Assembly (NCBI RefSeq): GCF_018310535.1
Contig: NZ_CP074102.1
Location: 5,022,001-5,086,000, forward strand
Direction of reading: 5' to 3'
DNA from: Streptomyces mirabilis
Lineage (GTDB): Bacteria > Actinomycetota > Actinomycetes > Streptomycetales > Streptomycetaceae
DNA: 64,000 nucleotides
The notes beneath the pieces are model-generated. The model saw only the letters and a program-made list of their open reading frames with translations. It was not told the DNA's origin and ran no database searches. The stretch's first letter is position 1, and every line of letters begins with the position of its first letter. Both the position numbers and the translations under genes were made by a program. Positions 1 to 9,021 of this stretch are shown piece by piece.

Positions 1-160
1 CCGGATGTGGCGGCTGCGGTTCGGGCTCAACCAGGAGCAGGCGGGCCGCTGGACCGTCGACTTCCAGGCGCAGCTCGCCTCGCTCGACCCGGCGGCGCTC
101 GGCTCGCCGGAGAGCTGGTGGTCGGTGCTGTTGGAGCAGATGTGGGACGGCTTGCTGTGA
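1..160 (+). CDS. C-terminal end of an unrecognised protein (5' truncated by window edge)
   Basis: An open frame enters at position 2 and ends at a TGA at 158-160, followed by a strong terminator, so it is the 3' end of a real gene. About 52 residues are visible. They are rich in Trp, Leu and Gln and end in a WWSVLLEQMWDGLL tail. I do not recognise a family from this tail alone, and no motif in it identifies a function. Confidence 0.6.
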   Translation, partial: RMWRLRFGLNQEQAGRWTVDFQAQLASLDPAALGSPESWWSVLLEQMWDGLL

Positions 161-192
161 TGCGCCGCTGAGTGTCCGTCAGGGAGTCGAAG

Positions 193-233
193 GGGTTGGA
201 CCCGGTCGTATGACCGGGTCCAACCCATTTTTT
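193..233 (+). terminator. Rho-independent terminator after the first gene
   Basis: A perfect 15-bp stem (193-207 pairs with 212-226, starting GGGTTGGACC) closes on a 4-nt GTAT loop and is followed by ATTTTTT (227-233). It lies 33 nt after the upstream stop codon. It is one of only two hairpins in the window with a run of five or more T, which is unusual in this G+C context. Confidence 0.93.
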
Positions 234-347
234 ACGCGGCTGACCGCTACGAATGCGCGGAGTGTCGCGTTATGAACACTTACGCCTGATCCACCAAGAT
301 GTGCGCCAAATCGTGTTGTACGTCGCACAGCGGAGAGGGGTCCAGGG

Positions 348-1235
348 ATGAGCAGCGCATCGGTGTCGCCGCACGGCTTCGTGGCCGTACGGGGGCGCGG
401 TTACCGTCCCGAGCAGGTCGACGCGTACTTCGCTGCGCTCTCGGGGGGCCGCGACACCGCCTGGGAACGGGCCGCCCGGCTGACCGTCCTGGCCAAGGAG
501 ATGGACGCGGAGGTGGAGCGGCTGCGGGAGGTCGTGGCACGGCTGTCCCCGCAGACGTACGAGAGGCTCGGCGAGCGCGCCTGCCGGATTCGCGAGCTCG
601 GCGAGGAGGAGGCCGCGGCGGTGCGCGAGAACGCGCGGAGCGCGGCCCGGCTGGCCGTCGAGGATGCCGAGGCGGAGGGGCGGCGGATGCGTGAGGAGGC
701 GCAGGCGTACGCCGACGAACTGCGCGGCGAGGCCGAGGAACGCGTCCGGCACCGTCTTCTCGCCGCCCGCGCCGAGGCAGACGAGATGCGGATCGCCGCC
801 CGTCGCGCGGTCAAGGAGGGCCGGGGGGAGGTGCTGGCGGCGCTGCGCGAGGTGCGGCAGCGCACCGAAGGCTTCCTCGCCGAGCAGGAGAGGGAACACG
901 CAGAGCGCTGGGAGGAGGCGGAGCGTGCGGCGGTGGAGCGGGCGGCCGCGCTCGACGCGCACCACGTGAAGCGGGGGGTGCGCGCCGAGGCCGCGTTGGC
1001 CGAGGCCGAGCGTGCCCTGGCCGAGGCGGAGGAATTCGCTCGGCACGGGCAGGAGGATGCGATGGCACAGGCCGCCGAGGTGCTCGCCGAGGCGAGGGTG
1101 CAGGAGGAGCGGATCGCCCGCGAGACCGAGCGGGTGCTGCGCGAGCACGGGGAGCGATGGGACGACGTACGGGCGCAGATGGATCAAGTGCGTACGAGTC
1201 TCGTGACGCTGATGGGGCGGGCACCGGTGGAGTAG
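348..1235 (+). CDS. DivIVA-like coiled-coil protein (Streptomyces 'cellulose-binding protein' type)
   Basis: 295 residues. The N-terminus (about 10-32) has the DivIVA-type membrane-binding pattern, an FVAVRGRGYRPEQVDAYF stretch resembling the GY-x-x-x-QVD-x-F signature. From about residue 45 to 285 the chain is almost continuous Glu/Ala/Arg heptads, a long coiled coil (EAEERVRHRLL, EAALAEAERALAEAEE). Proteins of this type in streptomycetes scaffold polar growth or septation; the automatic label 'cellulose-binding protein' has little biochemical support. The ATG follows a GGGG-rich stretch. The gene is monocistronic, with a terminator before it and a convergent symporter after it. A cytoskeletal or polarisome role is inferred from architecture. 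Confidence 0.8.
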   Translation: MSSASVSPHGFVAVRGRGYRPEQVDAYFAALSGGRDTAWERAARLTVLAKEMDAEVERLREVVARLSPQTYERLGERACRIRELGEEEAAAVRENARSAARLAVEDAEAEGRRMREEAQAYADELRGEAEERVRHRLLAARAEADEMRIAARRAVKEGRGEVLAALREVRQRTEGFLAEQEREHAERWEEAERAAVERAAALDAHHVKRGVRAEAALAEAERALAEAEEFARHGQEDAMAQAAEVLAEARVQEERIARETERVLREHGERWDDVRAQMDQVRTSLVTLMGRAPVE

Positions 1236-1284
1236 TGGGCGAGGTGTGGGTTGTTCCTACGCTGCGGGCGGGTTGTGGCTGGTC

Positions 1285-1318
1285 GCGCAGTTCCCCGCGC
1301 CCCTCACGGGGTCCTGCG
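1285..1318. repeat. Dispersed GC-rich repeat A, copy 1
   Basis: The core GCGCAGTTCCCCGCGCCCC at 1285-1303 recurs at 49886 and 57149. It is followed by a short CCCCTCACGGGG hairpin arm. The stop codon of the minus-strand symporter (1304-1306) lies inside the element, so the last residues of that protein are encoded by the repeat flank. I take it to be a REP-like intergenic repeat of streptomycetes with no known mobility function. Confidence 0.7.
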
Positions 1319-2950
1319 TACCGCCCCCGCCAGGATCCACCCCTCCACCGCCTCGTACTGTCTGCGCTGTTCCTCCGCCTTACGGCGCCCGGAGATCACC
1401 GTCCCCAGCCACCCGTAGGCGAAGCCGAGGGGAATGGACACGAGGCCGGTGGTGGTGAACGGGAACCAGTTGAAGTCGGCCTCCGGGAAGGCCGAAGTGG
1501 GGGAGCCGGAGACCAGGTTGGTGCCGGTCATGAGGATCAGGACGGTCAGCGTTCCGCCGATGAGGGTGCACAGGAGGCCCGTGCGGGTGTAGCGGCGCCA
1601 GAAGAGGCCGTAGACCAGCGCGGGCGCTATGGCCGAGGCGCCCAGGCAGAACGACAGCGTGACCAGGGGTTGCAGGCTGCGGTGCTGGACGAGGGTGGCG
1701 AGCAGGATCGCAGGCGCGCCGACCGCGAGCGCGGAGACCCGGGCGAGGGTCATCTCGCGGCGCGGGGACAGCTCCCGGATCCGCCCGGCGAACACGTCGT
1801 GGGCGAGGGAGTTGGCGCAGGCGAGGATCATCCCGGCGACCGAGGCGAGGAGCGTGAGGAAGATCGCCGTCGTCACGGTCGTGAAGAGGAGGGTCTCGGC
1901 CGTCGACACGTCCGGTCCGAACGCGGCCCTGGATCCCAGCAGGTACGCCGTGTTGCCCTGCGGGTCGGCGGCCGCGATCACGGACCGTCCGATCAGCGCC
2001 GTGGCCCCGAACCCGACGACCGTGATGACCAGCACGAAGACGGCCACGCAGGGCACCGCCCAGGACATCGAGCGGCGGACCTGACGGGCGCTGCCCGCGG
2101 TGTACATGCGCATGGTGATGTGCGGCAGGCAGGCGCCGCCGAGGACCACGGTCAGCTCCGAACTGATCATGTCGATACGGGGGTTGGGTCCGCCCGCGAA
2201 CTGCAGACCGGAGTGCAGGAAGGCGGTCCCGACGCCACTGTTGCGGGCGGCGGTGTCGAACAGGGCTCCGGGGTCCCAGCCGAAGCGCTGCAGGATGAGG
2301 GCGGAGACCACGGTGCCCGAGCCGAGCAGCATCACGATCTTCAGGATCTGGATGAGGGCGGTGCCCTTCATGCCGCCGATCGCCGCGTAGCTGATCATCA
2401 GTGTGCCGAGGCCGATGATGCAGCCGGTCTTGAGGGAGTCGCTGGAGAAACCGAGGATGAAGGCCAGCAGATCGCCCGCGCCGGCGAGTTGGACCAGCAT
2501 CAGCGGCAGCAGGGCGACGAGGGTCGCGGCGCACGCCGTGATGCGTACCGCGCGCCCCGGCATCCGTCGTGCGAGCGCGTCGCCCATGGTGAACCGGCCC
2601 GCGTTGCGCAGCGGTTCGGCCAGCAGGAACATCAGCAGCATCAGCGACAGGGCGGTGCTGAGGGCGAGGACGACACCGTCGTACCCGGCGAGGGCGATGA
2701 CGCCGCCGGTGCCGAGGACGGTCGCGGCGGAGATGTAGTCCCCGGCGATGGCGAGGCCGTTGCGCATCGGCGACAGGGAGCCGTAGCCCGTGTAGAACTC
2801 GTCGAGGTCGTCGCGGTCCGGGCCGGTCATCACGCACAGCAGCAGTGTGATCGTGGCGACGGCCGTGAACGCCACCAGTGACATGGCCCGTGCGGAACTG
2901 CTGAACCCGACCATGCTCGTCAGGGCGGTCACCTCGGGTACCTGGCTCAT
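1304..2950 (-). CDS. Sodium/solute symporter (SSF, ActP-like cation/acetate symporter)
   Basis: 548 residues, the usual size for the family. About 13 hydrophobic spans are visible, starting with a segment around residues 22-40. Family hallmarks are DEFYTGYGSLSPMRNGLAIAGD near the N-terminus, the SYAAIGGMKGTALIQ segment and a late loop leading to LARVSALAVGAPAILLATL. SSF members couple Na+ entry to uptake of small carboxylates; the acetate/pyruvate subgroup is typically paired with a DUF485 protein, as here. The ATG overlaps the stop of the upstream DUF485 gene (ATGA at 2947-2950), so the two are translationally coupled. Substrate is inferred, not proven. Confidence 0.88.
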   Translation of the reverse strand: MSQVPEVTALTSMVGFSSSARAMSLVAFTAVATITLLLCVMTGPDRDDLDEFYTGYGSLSPMRNGLAIAGDYISAATVLGTGGVIALAGYDGVVLALSTALSLMLLMFLLAEPLRNAGRFTMGDALARRMPGRAVRITACAATLVALLPLMLVQLAGAGDLLAFILGFSSDSLKTGCIIGLGTLMISYAAIGGMKGTALIQILKIVMLLGSGTVVSALILQRFGWDPGALFDTAARNSGVGTAFLHSGLQFAGGPNPRIDMISSELTVVLGGACLPHITMRMYTAGSARQVRRSMSWAVPCVAVFVLVITVVGFGATALIGRSVIAAADPQGNTAYLLGSRAAFGPDVSTAETLLFTTVTTAIFLTLLASVAGMILACANSLAHDVFAGRIRELSPRREMTLARVSALAVGAPAILLATLVQHRSLQPLVTLSFCLGASAIAPALVYGLFWRRYTRTGLLCTLIGGTLTVLILMTGTNLVSGSPTSAFPEADFNWFPFTTTGLVSIPLGFAYGWLGTVISGRRKAEEQRRQYEAVEGWILAGAVRRTP

Positions 2951-3444
2951 CGGGTCGCCTCCCGCTTCGCGTCCAGCTGGGTCTGCCGGCGGATCCGGTC
3001 CGCGATCGGGTCGACGCGTCGGCGCGCCGTGTACTCGTACAGCCCGATCGCCAGGCAGGTCACCGGCACCTGGAGCAGGCCGAGCAGCAGTCCGGTCGGC
3101 AGCCCGCCGGACACCTCGCTCGTCATCAGCCCCGGCGCGAACGCCGACAGGAGGAGGAAGAGGGTGAAGTAGCCGAGTGCGGTGAGCGTCGCGACCCGCC
3201 GTTGCCAGCGGTAGGCGCCGCGCAGGACGCGGATGTCGCTGTGCCTGCCGAGTGCGTGGTGACGCGGTTGTCGCTTTCTCTCGGGCTCGGGTGGCTGGGG
3301 CTGCGGTTGCCAGGGATAGGTGAGGTGCGAGGGGGGCGTGTGGCGGGGGGACGGGTACGGGGACGGGTGCGGCGGTGGGTAGAGCGGGTCGTACGGCGGC
3401 TGGTGCCGCCTCTGGTGCTCGGGGGACGAGAACGCGTCTTGCAT
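2947..3444 (-). CDS. DUF485 membrane protein, partner of the symporter
   Basis: 165 residues. The first 60 are a Pro/His/Tyr-rich low-complexity cytoplasmic tail, longer than in enterobacterial YjcH-type proteins. Two transmembrane helices follow (about 84-105 and 115-138), joined by a short loop, with a charged C-terminus (YEYTARRRVDPIADRIR). DUF485 proteins are small two-helix partners encoded directly upstream of ActP-like symporters and probably help assembly or activity. It is the first gene of a two-gene operon with a 4-nt overlap. The disordered proline-rich extension could be a protein-interaction region. Confidence 0.82.
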   Translation of the reverse strand: MQDAFSSPEHQRRHQPPYDPLYPPPHPSPYPSPRHTPPSHLTYPWQPQPQPPEPERKRQPRHHALGRHSDIRVLRGAYRWQRRVATLTALGYFTLFLLLSAFAPGLMTSEVSGGLPTGLLLGLLQVPVTCLAIGLYEYTARRRVDPIADRIRRQTQLDAKREATR

Positions 3445-3656
3445 CCCGTGATCTCCTTGCGTGGCTCGGGCCCGGTGCGGACCGCAGGGAGTTGGGGGGT
3501 GGGCGAGGCACGCACGCTACTCGCAGGTAGCCGGTATGCGTGAGGCTTTCACCAAACTGAGCGGTCGGTATGCGCTTACTTCGGTGACCCGGGGTGTTAC
3601 CTGCATTTACACCGGGCGTTCATCAACAGTTCGCTCCGCCCTCGGTTCGAGTCTCG

Positions 3657-5171
3657 TCAGTCCCCGGGATTCTTGATGACCGGAAAGCGCCGCGGTGCCA
3701 CGAACAGCAGGACCAGGAAGGCGAGTGCGGCGGCGCCTGCCGCGCCCAGGTAGACGGCGTGGACCGCGGCGGCGACCGCGCGGCGTACGTGTTCGGCCGG
3801 CGCGCCCGAGTCCAGCGCCCGCGTCACCGCGTCCAGGTCCCCCGTGCCGCCGAGCCGCGCGGCCAGCACCCCGTTGGCGATCGCGCCGAACAGGGTCGCG
3901 CCGACGGTCTGGCCGGTCTGGCGGCAGAAGAGGACCGACGCCGTCGTCGTGCCGCGTTCCTCCCAGCCGACCGTCGACTGGACGCCGATGATCAGGGGGA
4001 GTTGGAAGAGGCCCAGGGCGCCGCCCAGCAGGAGCATCAGCAGGGCCGGCTGCCAGGGCTCGCCGGGGTAGGGCAGGAAGGGGAAGGCGAGCAGGATCAG
4101 GGTCGCGGTGCCGATGCCGAGCATCGCGGTGTTGCGGAAGCCGATCCGCCCGTAGACGTGCTGGCTGAACGCCGCCGACACCGGCCAGCTCAACGTCCAC
4201 ACGGAGAGCACGAATCCGGCGGCGACGGGTGCGAGGCCCAGGACCGCCTGCGCGTACGTGGGCAGGAACACCGTGGGGGCGACCATGAGCAACCCCAGTG
4301 CGCCGAGCGCCAGGTTGACGGCCGCGATCGTGCGGCGCCGCCACACCCACCCGGGGATGATCGGCTCGGCCGCCCGGCGTTCGATCACGACCACGGCAGC
4401 GATCAGCGCGAGTCCCGTGCCGAACAGGGCGAGCGACGGGGCCGACAGCCAGTCCCAGGCGACCCCGCCCTGCACCAGCGCGGTGAGCAGCACACCGCCG
4501 CAGGCGAAGACGGCCAGCGCGCCCGCCCAGTCGATCCGGGGGCGGCGGCCGGAGGACTCCCGTACCGGCTCGTGCAGGTGGCGGACGATCAGCCACAGCG
4601 CCAGCGCGCCGATCGGCAGGTTGATGAGGAAGATCCAGCGCCAGTCGGCGTACGCCGCGAGAACCCCGCCGAGGGAGGGGCCCGCGATCGCCGAGGTCGC
4701 CCACACCGTGGACAGCTTGGCCTGGATCTTGGGGCGCTCCTTGAGCGGGTAGAGGTCCGCGGCGAGCGTCTGCACCGTGCCCTGCAACGCGCCGCCGCCC
4801 AGGCCCTGCACGATCCGGAAGGCGATGAGCGCGGCCATGTTCCAGGCGGTGGCACACAGCAGCGAGCCGAGGAGGAAGACGGTGGCGCCCGCGACGAGGA
4901 CCGGCTTGCGGCCGAAGGTGTCGGAGAGCTTCCCGTACACCGGCAGGGTGACCGTCACCGCGAGCAGATAGCCCGAGAACAGCCAGGAGAAGACGGAGAA
5001 GCCGCCGAGGTCGCCGACGATCTGCGGTACGGCCGTGGAGACGATGGTGGAGTCGAGCGCGGCCAGCGCCATGGAGAGCATCAGGGCGGCGACGACGGCA
5101 CCCCTGCGGCTGCGCGAGGTCGATGGGTGCTTCGTCCCCGCGGCCCGTATTCCGGTGTCCCCCTGGCCCAC
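3657..5171 (-). CDS. MFS multidrug exporter, DHA2/EmrB-type (14 TM)
   Basis: 504 residues from the GTG at 5171, chosen because AGGGGAGG sits 7 nt upstream; an ATG at 5204 would add 11 residues. The first membrane span carries a motif-D1-like ALDSTIVSTAVPQI and the 2-3 loop has motif A (GKLSDTFGRKPV). The SWLFSGYLLAVTVTLP and LQGTVQTLAADLYPLKER segments are typical of drug:H+ antiporters of the 14-helix group. It probably exports a toxic or antibiotic compound by proton exchange. It diverges from the ABC operon at 5560; the 388-nt spacer carries repeated GGGTGGA motifs that may control either side. Confidence 0.9.
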   Translation of the reverse strand: MGQGDTGIRAAGTKHPSTSRSRRGAVVAALMLSMALAALDSTIVSTAVPQIVGDLGGFSVFSWLFSGYLLAVTVTLPVYGKLSDTFGRKPVLVAGATVFLLGSLLCATAWNMAALIAFRIVQGLGGGALQGTVQTLAADLYPLKERPKIQAKLSTVWATSAIAGPSLGGVLAAYADWRWIFLINLPIGALALWLIVRHLHEPVRESSGRRPRIDWAGALAVFACGGVLLTALVQGGVAWDWLSAPSLALFGTGLALIAAVVVIERRAAEPIIPGWVWRRRTIAAVNLALGALGLLMVAPTVFLPTYAQAVLGLAPVAAGFVLSVWTLSWPVSAAFSQHVYGRIGFRNTAMLGIGTATLILLAFPFLPYPGEPWQPALLMLLLGGALGLFQLPLIIGVQSTVGWEERGTTTASVLFCRQTGQTVGATLFGAIANGVLAARLGGTGDLDAVTRALDSGAPAEHVRRAVAAAVHAVYLGAAGAAALAFLVLLFVAPRRFPVIKNPGD

Positions 5172-5250
5172 TGGAGCGCCTCCCCTGATCGGTTCCCCCT
5201 GCACCTATCCGCCGTCCCCCACCATCTCACTTGACCTTCACGTAGCGGGA

Positions 5251-5314
5251 GGGTGGACGCTGACTGGGACTGAGGGTGGAGGCAACCCCGAGAGCGACTC
5301 CACCGAAGGGTGGA
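5251..5314. promoter_or_regulatory. Cluster of GGGTGGA repeats with one inverted pair
   Basis: GGGTGGA occurs at 5251-5257, 5274-5280 and 5308-5314. The last is part of a perfect inverted repeat TCCACC-gaag-GGTGGA (5299-5314). The cluster sits between the divergent MFS and ABC-transporter genes, and a further CCCTAGGGG/ACTAGGG pair lies just downstream (about 5317-5345). It looks like a response-regulator or repressor binding region. The bound protein is unknown. Confidence 0.4.
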
Positions 5315-5559
5315 CTGCCCCTAGGGGTCTCTCCCCACTAGGGCTCGGGGGGCGTTCGTACCGGCGGAGGACGAGACGGGGCGGGGCCGTCCTTAACCTG
5401 GCTTTATGCCGCTGAGGGCGGTGGGCCGGACCCACGGGGGTGGGGTTTTCCCCCGTAGAAGACTGCGCTGGGCACCAGCGCGCCGGGCCACCCCCCGCCA
5501 CCAGACTTACCGACGTAGCGAAGAGCACTTCGTCCGCTGACCGACATAGGAGATACACC

Positions 5560-6348
5560 GTGACATCGGCTGTGACCATTCCCAGGCACGGGGGCACTGG
5601 AGGGCGTACGGCCGTTGCCGCGCGGGCGCGGCAGGTCGTCAAGGCGTACGGGTCCGGGGAGACCCGGGTCGTCGCCCTGGACCAGGTCGACGTGGACATC
5701 GCGCGGGGGCAGTTCACCGCGATCATGGGCCCCTCGGGGTCCGGCAAGTCCACGCTGATGCACTGCCTCGCCGGACTCGACACCGTGACGAGTGGCCAGA
5801 TCTACCTCGACGAGACCGAGATCACCGGGCTCAAGGACAAGAAGCTCACGCAGCTGCGCCGGGACCGCATCGGGTTCATCTTCCAGGCGTTCAACCTGCT
5901 GCCGACGCTGAACGCGATAGAGAACATCACGCTGCCGATGGACATCGCGGGCCGCAAGCCGAACAAGGGCTGGCTCGACCAGGTCGTGGAGACCGTCGGA
6001 CTCGCCGACCGGCTCAAGCACCGGCCCAGCCAGCTCTCCGGCGGCCAGCAGCAGCGCGTCGCGGTGGCGCGGGCACTCGCCGCGCGGCCCGAGATCATCT
6101 TCGGGGACGAGCCGACCGGAAACCTCGACTCCCGGGCGGGCGCCGAGGTGCTGGGCTTCCTGCGCCGCTCGGTGGACGAGCTCGGCCAGACCATCGTGAT
6201 CGTGACGCACGACCCGGTGGCGGCCTCGTACTCGGACCGCGTGCTGTACCTCGCCGACGGCCGGATCGTCGACGAGATGTACCAGCCGACGGCCGATCAG
6301 GTCCTCGACCGTATGAAGGACTTCGACGCGCGGGGGCGTACGTCATGA
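5560..6348 (+). CDS. ABC transporter ATP-binding protein (MacB/LolD-like)
   Basis: 262 residues from the GTG at 5560, which has AGGAGA about 7 nt upstream. Walker A is GPSGSGKST (about 57-65), the Q-loop FQAFNLLPT (about 109-116), the signature LSGGQQQRVAVARAL (about 159 on), Walker B IIFGDEPTGNLD and the H-loop VTHD. Its sequence and its FtsX-type partner place it with the MacB/LolD class, which couples ATP hydrolysis to mechanotransmission and export of lipids, peptides or drugs. The stop overlaps the permease start (ATGA, 6345-6348). It is closely paralogous to the ATPase at 57268-58038. Confidence 0.95.
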   Translation: MTSAVTIPRHGGTGGRTAVAARARQVVKAYGSGETRVVALDQVDVDIARGQFTAIMGPSGSGKSTLMHCLAGLDTVTSGQIYLDETEITGLKDKKLTQLRRDRIGFIFQAFNLLPTLNAIENITLPMDIAGRKPNKGWLDQVVETVGLADRLKHRPSQLSGGQQQRVAVARALAARPEIIFGDEPTGNLDSRAGAEVLGFLRRSVDELGQTIVIVTHDPVAASYSDRVLYLADGRIVDEMYQPTADQVLDRMKDFDARGRTS

Positions 6349-8912
6349 CCGTCCTGAAGACCTCGATGCGCAACTTCTTCGCGCACAAGGGGCGGATGGC
6401 ACTGTCGGCGGTCGCGGTGCTGCTGTCCGTGGCCTTCGTCTGCGGCACGCTGGTGTTCACCGACACCATGAACACGACGTTCGACAAGCTGTTCGCCGCC
6501 ACCTCCTCCGACGTCACCGTCTCGCCGAAGGCGGCCAAGACCGACAGCACCCCGCAGAACGGCAGGCCCGACTCGCTGCCCGCCTCGGTCCTGGAGCGGA
6601 CCAAGAAGACGGAGGGCGTCAAGTACGCCGAGGGCGCGGTCAGTTCGATGAACGTGACCGTCGTCAACAGCGCCAACAAGAACATGGGGTCGAGCACCGG
6701 GGCCCCGACGATCGCAGGTAACTGGACGCGCAACGACCTGCGTTCGATGGAGATCACCTCAGGTCGCGCCCCGCGCGGGCCGACCGAGACGATGGTCGAC
6801 GCCGACACCGCCGACAAGCACCACCTCAAGCTCGGCGACGAACTGCGCACCATCGCCGTCACCGGTGACTTCAAGGCCCGGATCGTCGGCATCGCCACCT
6901 TCAAGGTGACCAACCCCGGTGCCGCCGTCGTCTACTTCGACACCGCCACCGCCCAGCGCGAACTGCTCGGCGCCACCGGCCGGTTCACCCACATCAACCT
7001 CTCCGCCGCCACCGGCGTCGCCAACGACACGCTCAAGCAGAACGTCATCTCCTCGATCGGCGCCGGCGCGTACAAGGTGCAGACGCAGAAGGAGTACGCC
7101 GACGAGAACCGCTCCGGCGTCGGCTCCTTCATGGACGTCATCAAGTACGCCATGCTCGGCTTCGCCGGGATCGCCTTCCTGGTCGGCATCTTCCTGATCA
7201 TCAACACCTTCTCCATGCTGGTCGCCCAGCGCACCCGCGAGATCGGCCTGATGAGGGCGATCGGCTCGTCCCGCAAGCAGGTCAACCGGTCCGTCCTGGT
7301 CGAGGCGACCCTGCTCGGCGTCTTCGGCTCGATCCTCGGCGTCGGCGCGGGCGTCGGCCTCGCGGTCGGCCTGATGAAGCTCATGTCGGCGGCGGGCATG
7401 GACCTGTCCACCCGCGATCTGACGGTCAAGGCGACGACCCCGGTCATCGGACTCGTGCTCGGTGTCGTGGTCACCGTCCTCGCCGCCTACCTGCCCGCCC
7501 GCCGGGCCGGCAAGGTCTCCCCGATGGCCGCACTGCGCGACGCCGGCACACCGGCGGACGGCAAGGCCGGTCTCGTCCGCGGCATCATCGGCCTGGTCCT
7601 CACCGGCGCCGGAACCTTCGCGCTCTTCACGGCGGCCAATGCCGACAAGGCGAGCGACGGTTCGCTGGTGCTGGGCGCGGGAGTCGTCCTGACCCTGATC
7701 GGGTTCGTCATCATCGGCCCGCTGCTCGCGGGCGGTGTGGTCCGGGTCATCAGCGCGGTACTGCTGCGCTTCTTCGGCCCCGTCGGACGGATGGCGGAAC
7801 GCAACGCGCTGCGCAACCCGCGCCGCACCGGAGCCACCGGCGCGGCCCTGATGATCGGCCTCGCCCTCGTCGCCTGCCTGTCGGTCGTCGGCTCGTCCAT
7901 GGTCGCCTCCGCGACCGACGAACTCGACAAGACGGTCGGCACCGACTTCATCATCCAGGGCAACCAGCGGATCGTCCCGCAGGCGGCGAAGGCCATCGAG
8001 ACGACGCCCGGCCTGGAACACGTCACGCACTACCGGGACATCGAGGCCGAGATCGTCGCCCCCGACGGATCCTCGGACAGCGACGGCGTCACGGCCGCCG
8101 ACCCCACCTACGCACAGGACCTGCACCGCAAGACGACGGCCGGTGAACTGACCGCCGCCTACGGCAAGGACTCCATGTCCGTAGGCTCGAAGTTCGCCAC
8201 CAAGCACCACGTCAAGCTCGGCGACACCCTGACCGTCGCCTTCAAGGGCGGCAGCACGGCGAAGCTCAAGGTCGCCGCGATCACCGACGACAACGTGGCC
8301 ATCGACCAGGGCGCGCGGTACCTCAGCACCGAGACCATGCGCAAGTACCTCCCGGCCAACCGGATCCCGCCGGACCAGATCATGTTCGCCAGCGCCAAGA
8401 ACGGCCAGGAGAAGCAGGCGTACGCGGCTCTGAAGAAGTCCATGGAGCAGTACCCGCAGTACCAGGTCCGCGACCAGAGCGACTACAAGCAGGAGCTCAA
8501 GGACCAGATCGGCCAGCTCCTGAACATGGTCTACGGCCTGCTCGCCCTCGCGATCGTCGTCGCCGTCCTCGGCGTGATCAACACCCTCGCCCTGTCGGTG
8601 GTGGAGCGGACACGCGAGATCGGCCTGATGCGTGCCATCGGGATGTCCCGCCGCCAGCTGCGCCGCATGATCCGCCTGGAGTCGGTCGTCATCGCCCTCT
8701 TCGGCGCGCTGCTCGGCCTCGGCCTGGGCATGGGCTGGGGCGCCACCGCCCAGAAGCTCCTCGCCCTGGAAGGCCTGAAGGTCCTGGAGATCCCCTGGCC
8801 GACCATCATCGGGGTCTTCATCGGCTCGGCGTTCGTGGGCCTGTTCGCCGCCTTGATCCCGGCGTTCAGGGCGGGCCGGATGAACGTACTGAACGCCATC
8901 GCCACCGACTAG
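6345..8912 (+). CDS. ABC transporter permease, FtsX/MacB-type with two FtsX domains
   Basis: 855 residues. An N-terminal helix (about 18-40) is followed by a large extracellular MacB-like region. A first FtsX block (about 265-400, with LVAQRTREIGLMRAIGSSRKQVNRSVLVEA) comes next, then central helices, a second extracellular region and a second FtsX block (about 725-850, VVERTREIGLMRAIGMSRRQLRRM). The repeated TREIGLMRAIG coupling helices contact the ATPase. The two-copy arrangement is typical of Streptomyces and other Gram-positive antibiotic-response exporters. It is translationally coupled to the ATPase gene. A 17-bp hairpin follows at 8964. Substrate unknown. Confidence 0.93.
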   Translation: MTVLKTSMRNFFAHKGRMALSAVAVLLSVAFVCGTLVFTDTMNTTFDKLFAATSSDVTVSPKAAKTDSTPQNGRPDSLPASVLERTKKTEGVKYAEGAVSSMNVTVVNSANKNMGSSTGAPTIAGNWTRNDLRSMEITSGRAPRGPTETMVDADTADKHHLKLGDELRTIAVTGDFKARIVGIATFKVTNPGAAVVYFDTATAQRELLGATGRFTHINLSAATGVANDTLKQNVISSIGAGAYKVQTQKEYADENRSGVGSFMDVIKYAMLGFAGIAFLVGIFLIINTFSMLVAQRTREIGLMRAIGSSRKQVNRSVLVEATLLGVFGSILGVGAGVGLAVGLMKLMSAAGMDLSTRDLTVKATTPVIGLVLGVVVTVLAAYLPARRAGKVSPMAALRDAGTPADGKAGLVRGIIGLVLTGAGTFALFTAANADKASDGSLVLGAGVVLTLIGFVIIGPLLAGGVVRVISAVLLRFFGPVGRMAERNALRNPRRTGATGAALMIGLALVACLSVVGSSMVASATDELDKTVGTDFIIQGNQRIVPQAAKAIETTPGLEHVTHYRDIEAEIVAPDGSSDSDGVTAADPTYAQDLHRKTTAGELTAAYGKDSMSVGSKFATKHHVKLGDTLTVAFKGGSTAKLKVAAITDDNVAIDQGARYLSTETMRKYLPANRIPPDQIMFASAKNGQEKQAYAALKKSMEQYPQYQVRDQSDYKQELKDQIGQLLNMVYGLLALAIVVAVLGVINTLALSVVERTREIGLMRAIGMSRRQLRRMIRLESVVIALFGALLGLGLGMGWGATAQKLLALEGLKVLEIPWPTIIGVFIGSAFVGLFAALIPAFRAGRMNVLNAIATD

Positions 8913-8963
8913 CCGGCAGCAGCAGCCGCCGCAAAGCCACCGTATACGGGGGTTACGGGGGAC

Positions 8964-9003
8964 GGGCCCGGCCCAGGAGGACATCACCTCCTGGGCCGGG
9001 CCC
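8964..9003. terminator. Bidirectional GC-rich hairpin between convergent genes
   Basis: A perfect 17-bp stem (8964-8980 with 8987-9003, starting GGGCCCGGCC) has a 6-nt loop ACATCA. It sits between the permease (ending 8912) and the convergent DUF2079 gene (ending 9022). There is no T run, as is usual for streptomycete terminators. Confidence 0.8.
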
Positions 9004-9021
9004 GCGGCCGTACGCGGTGCC

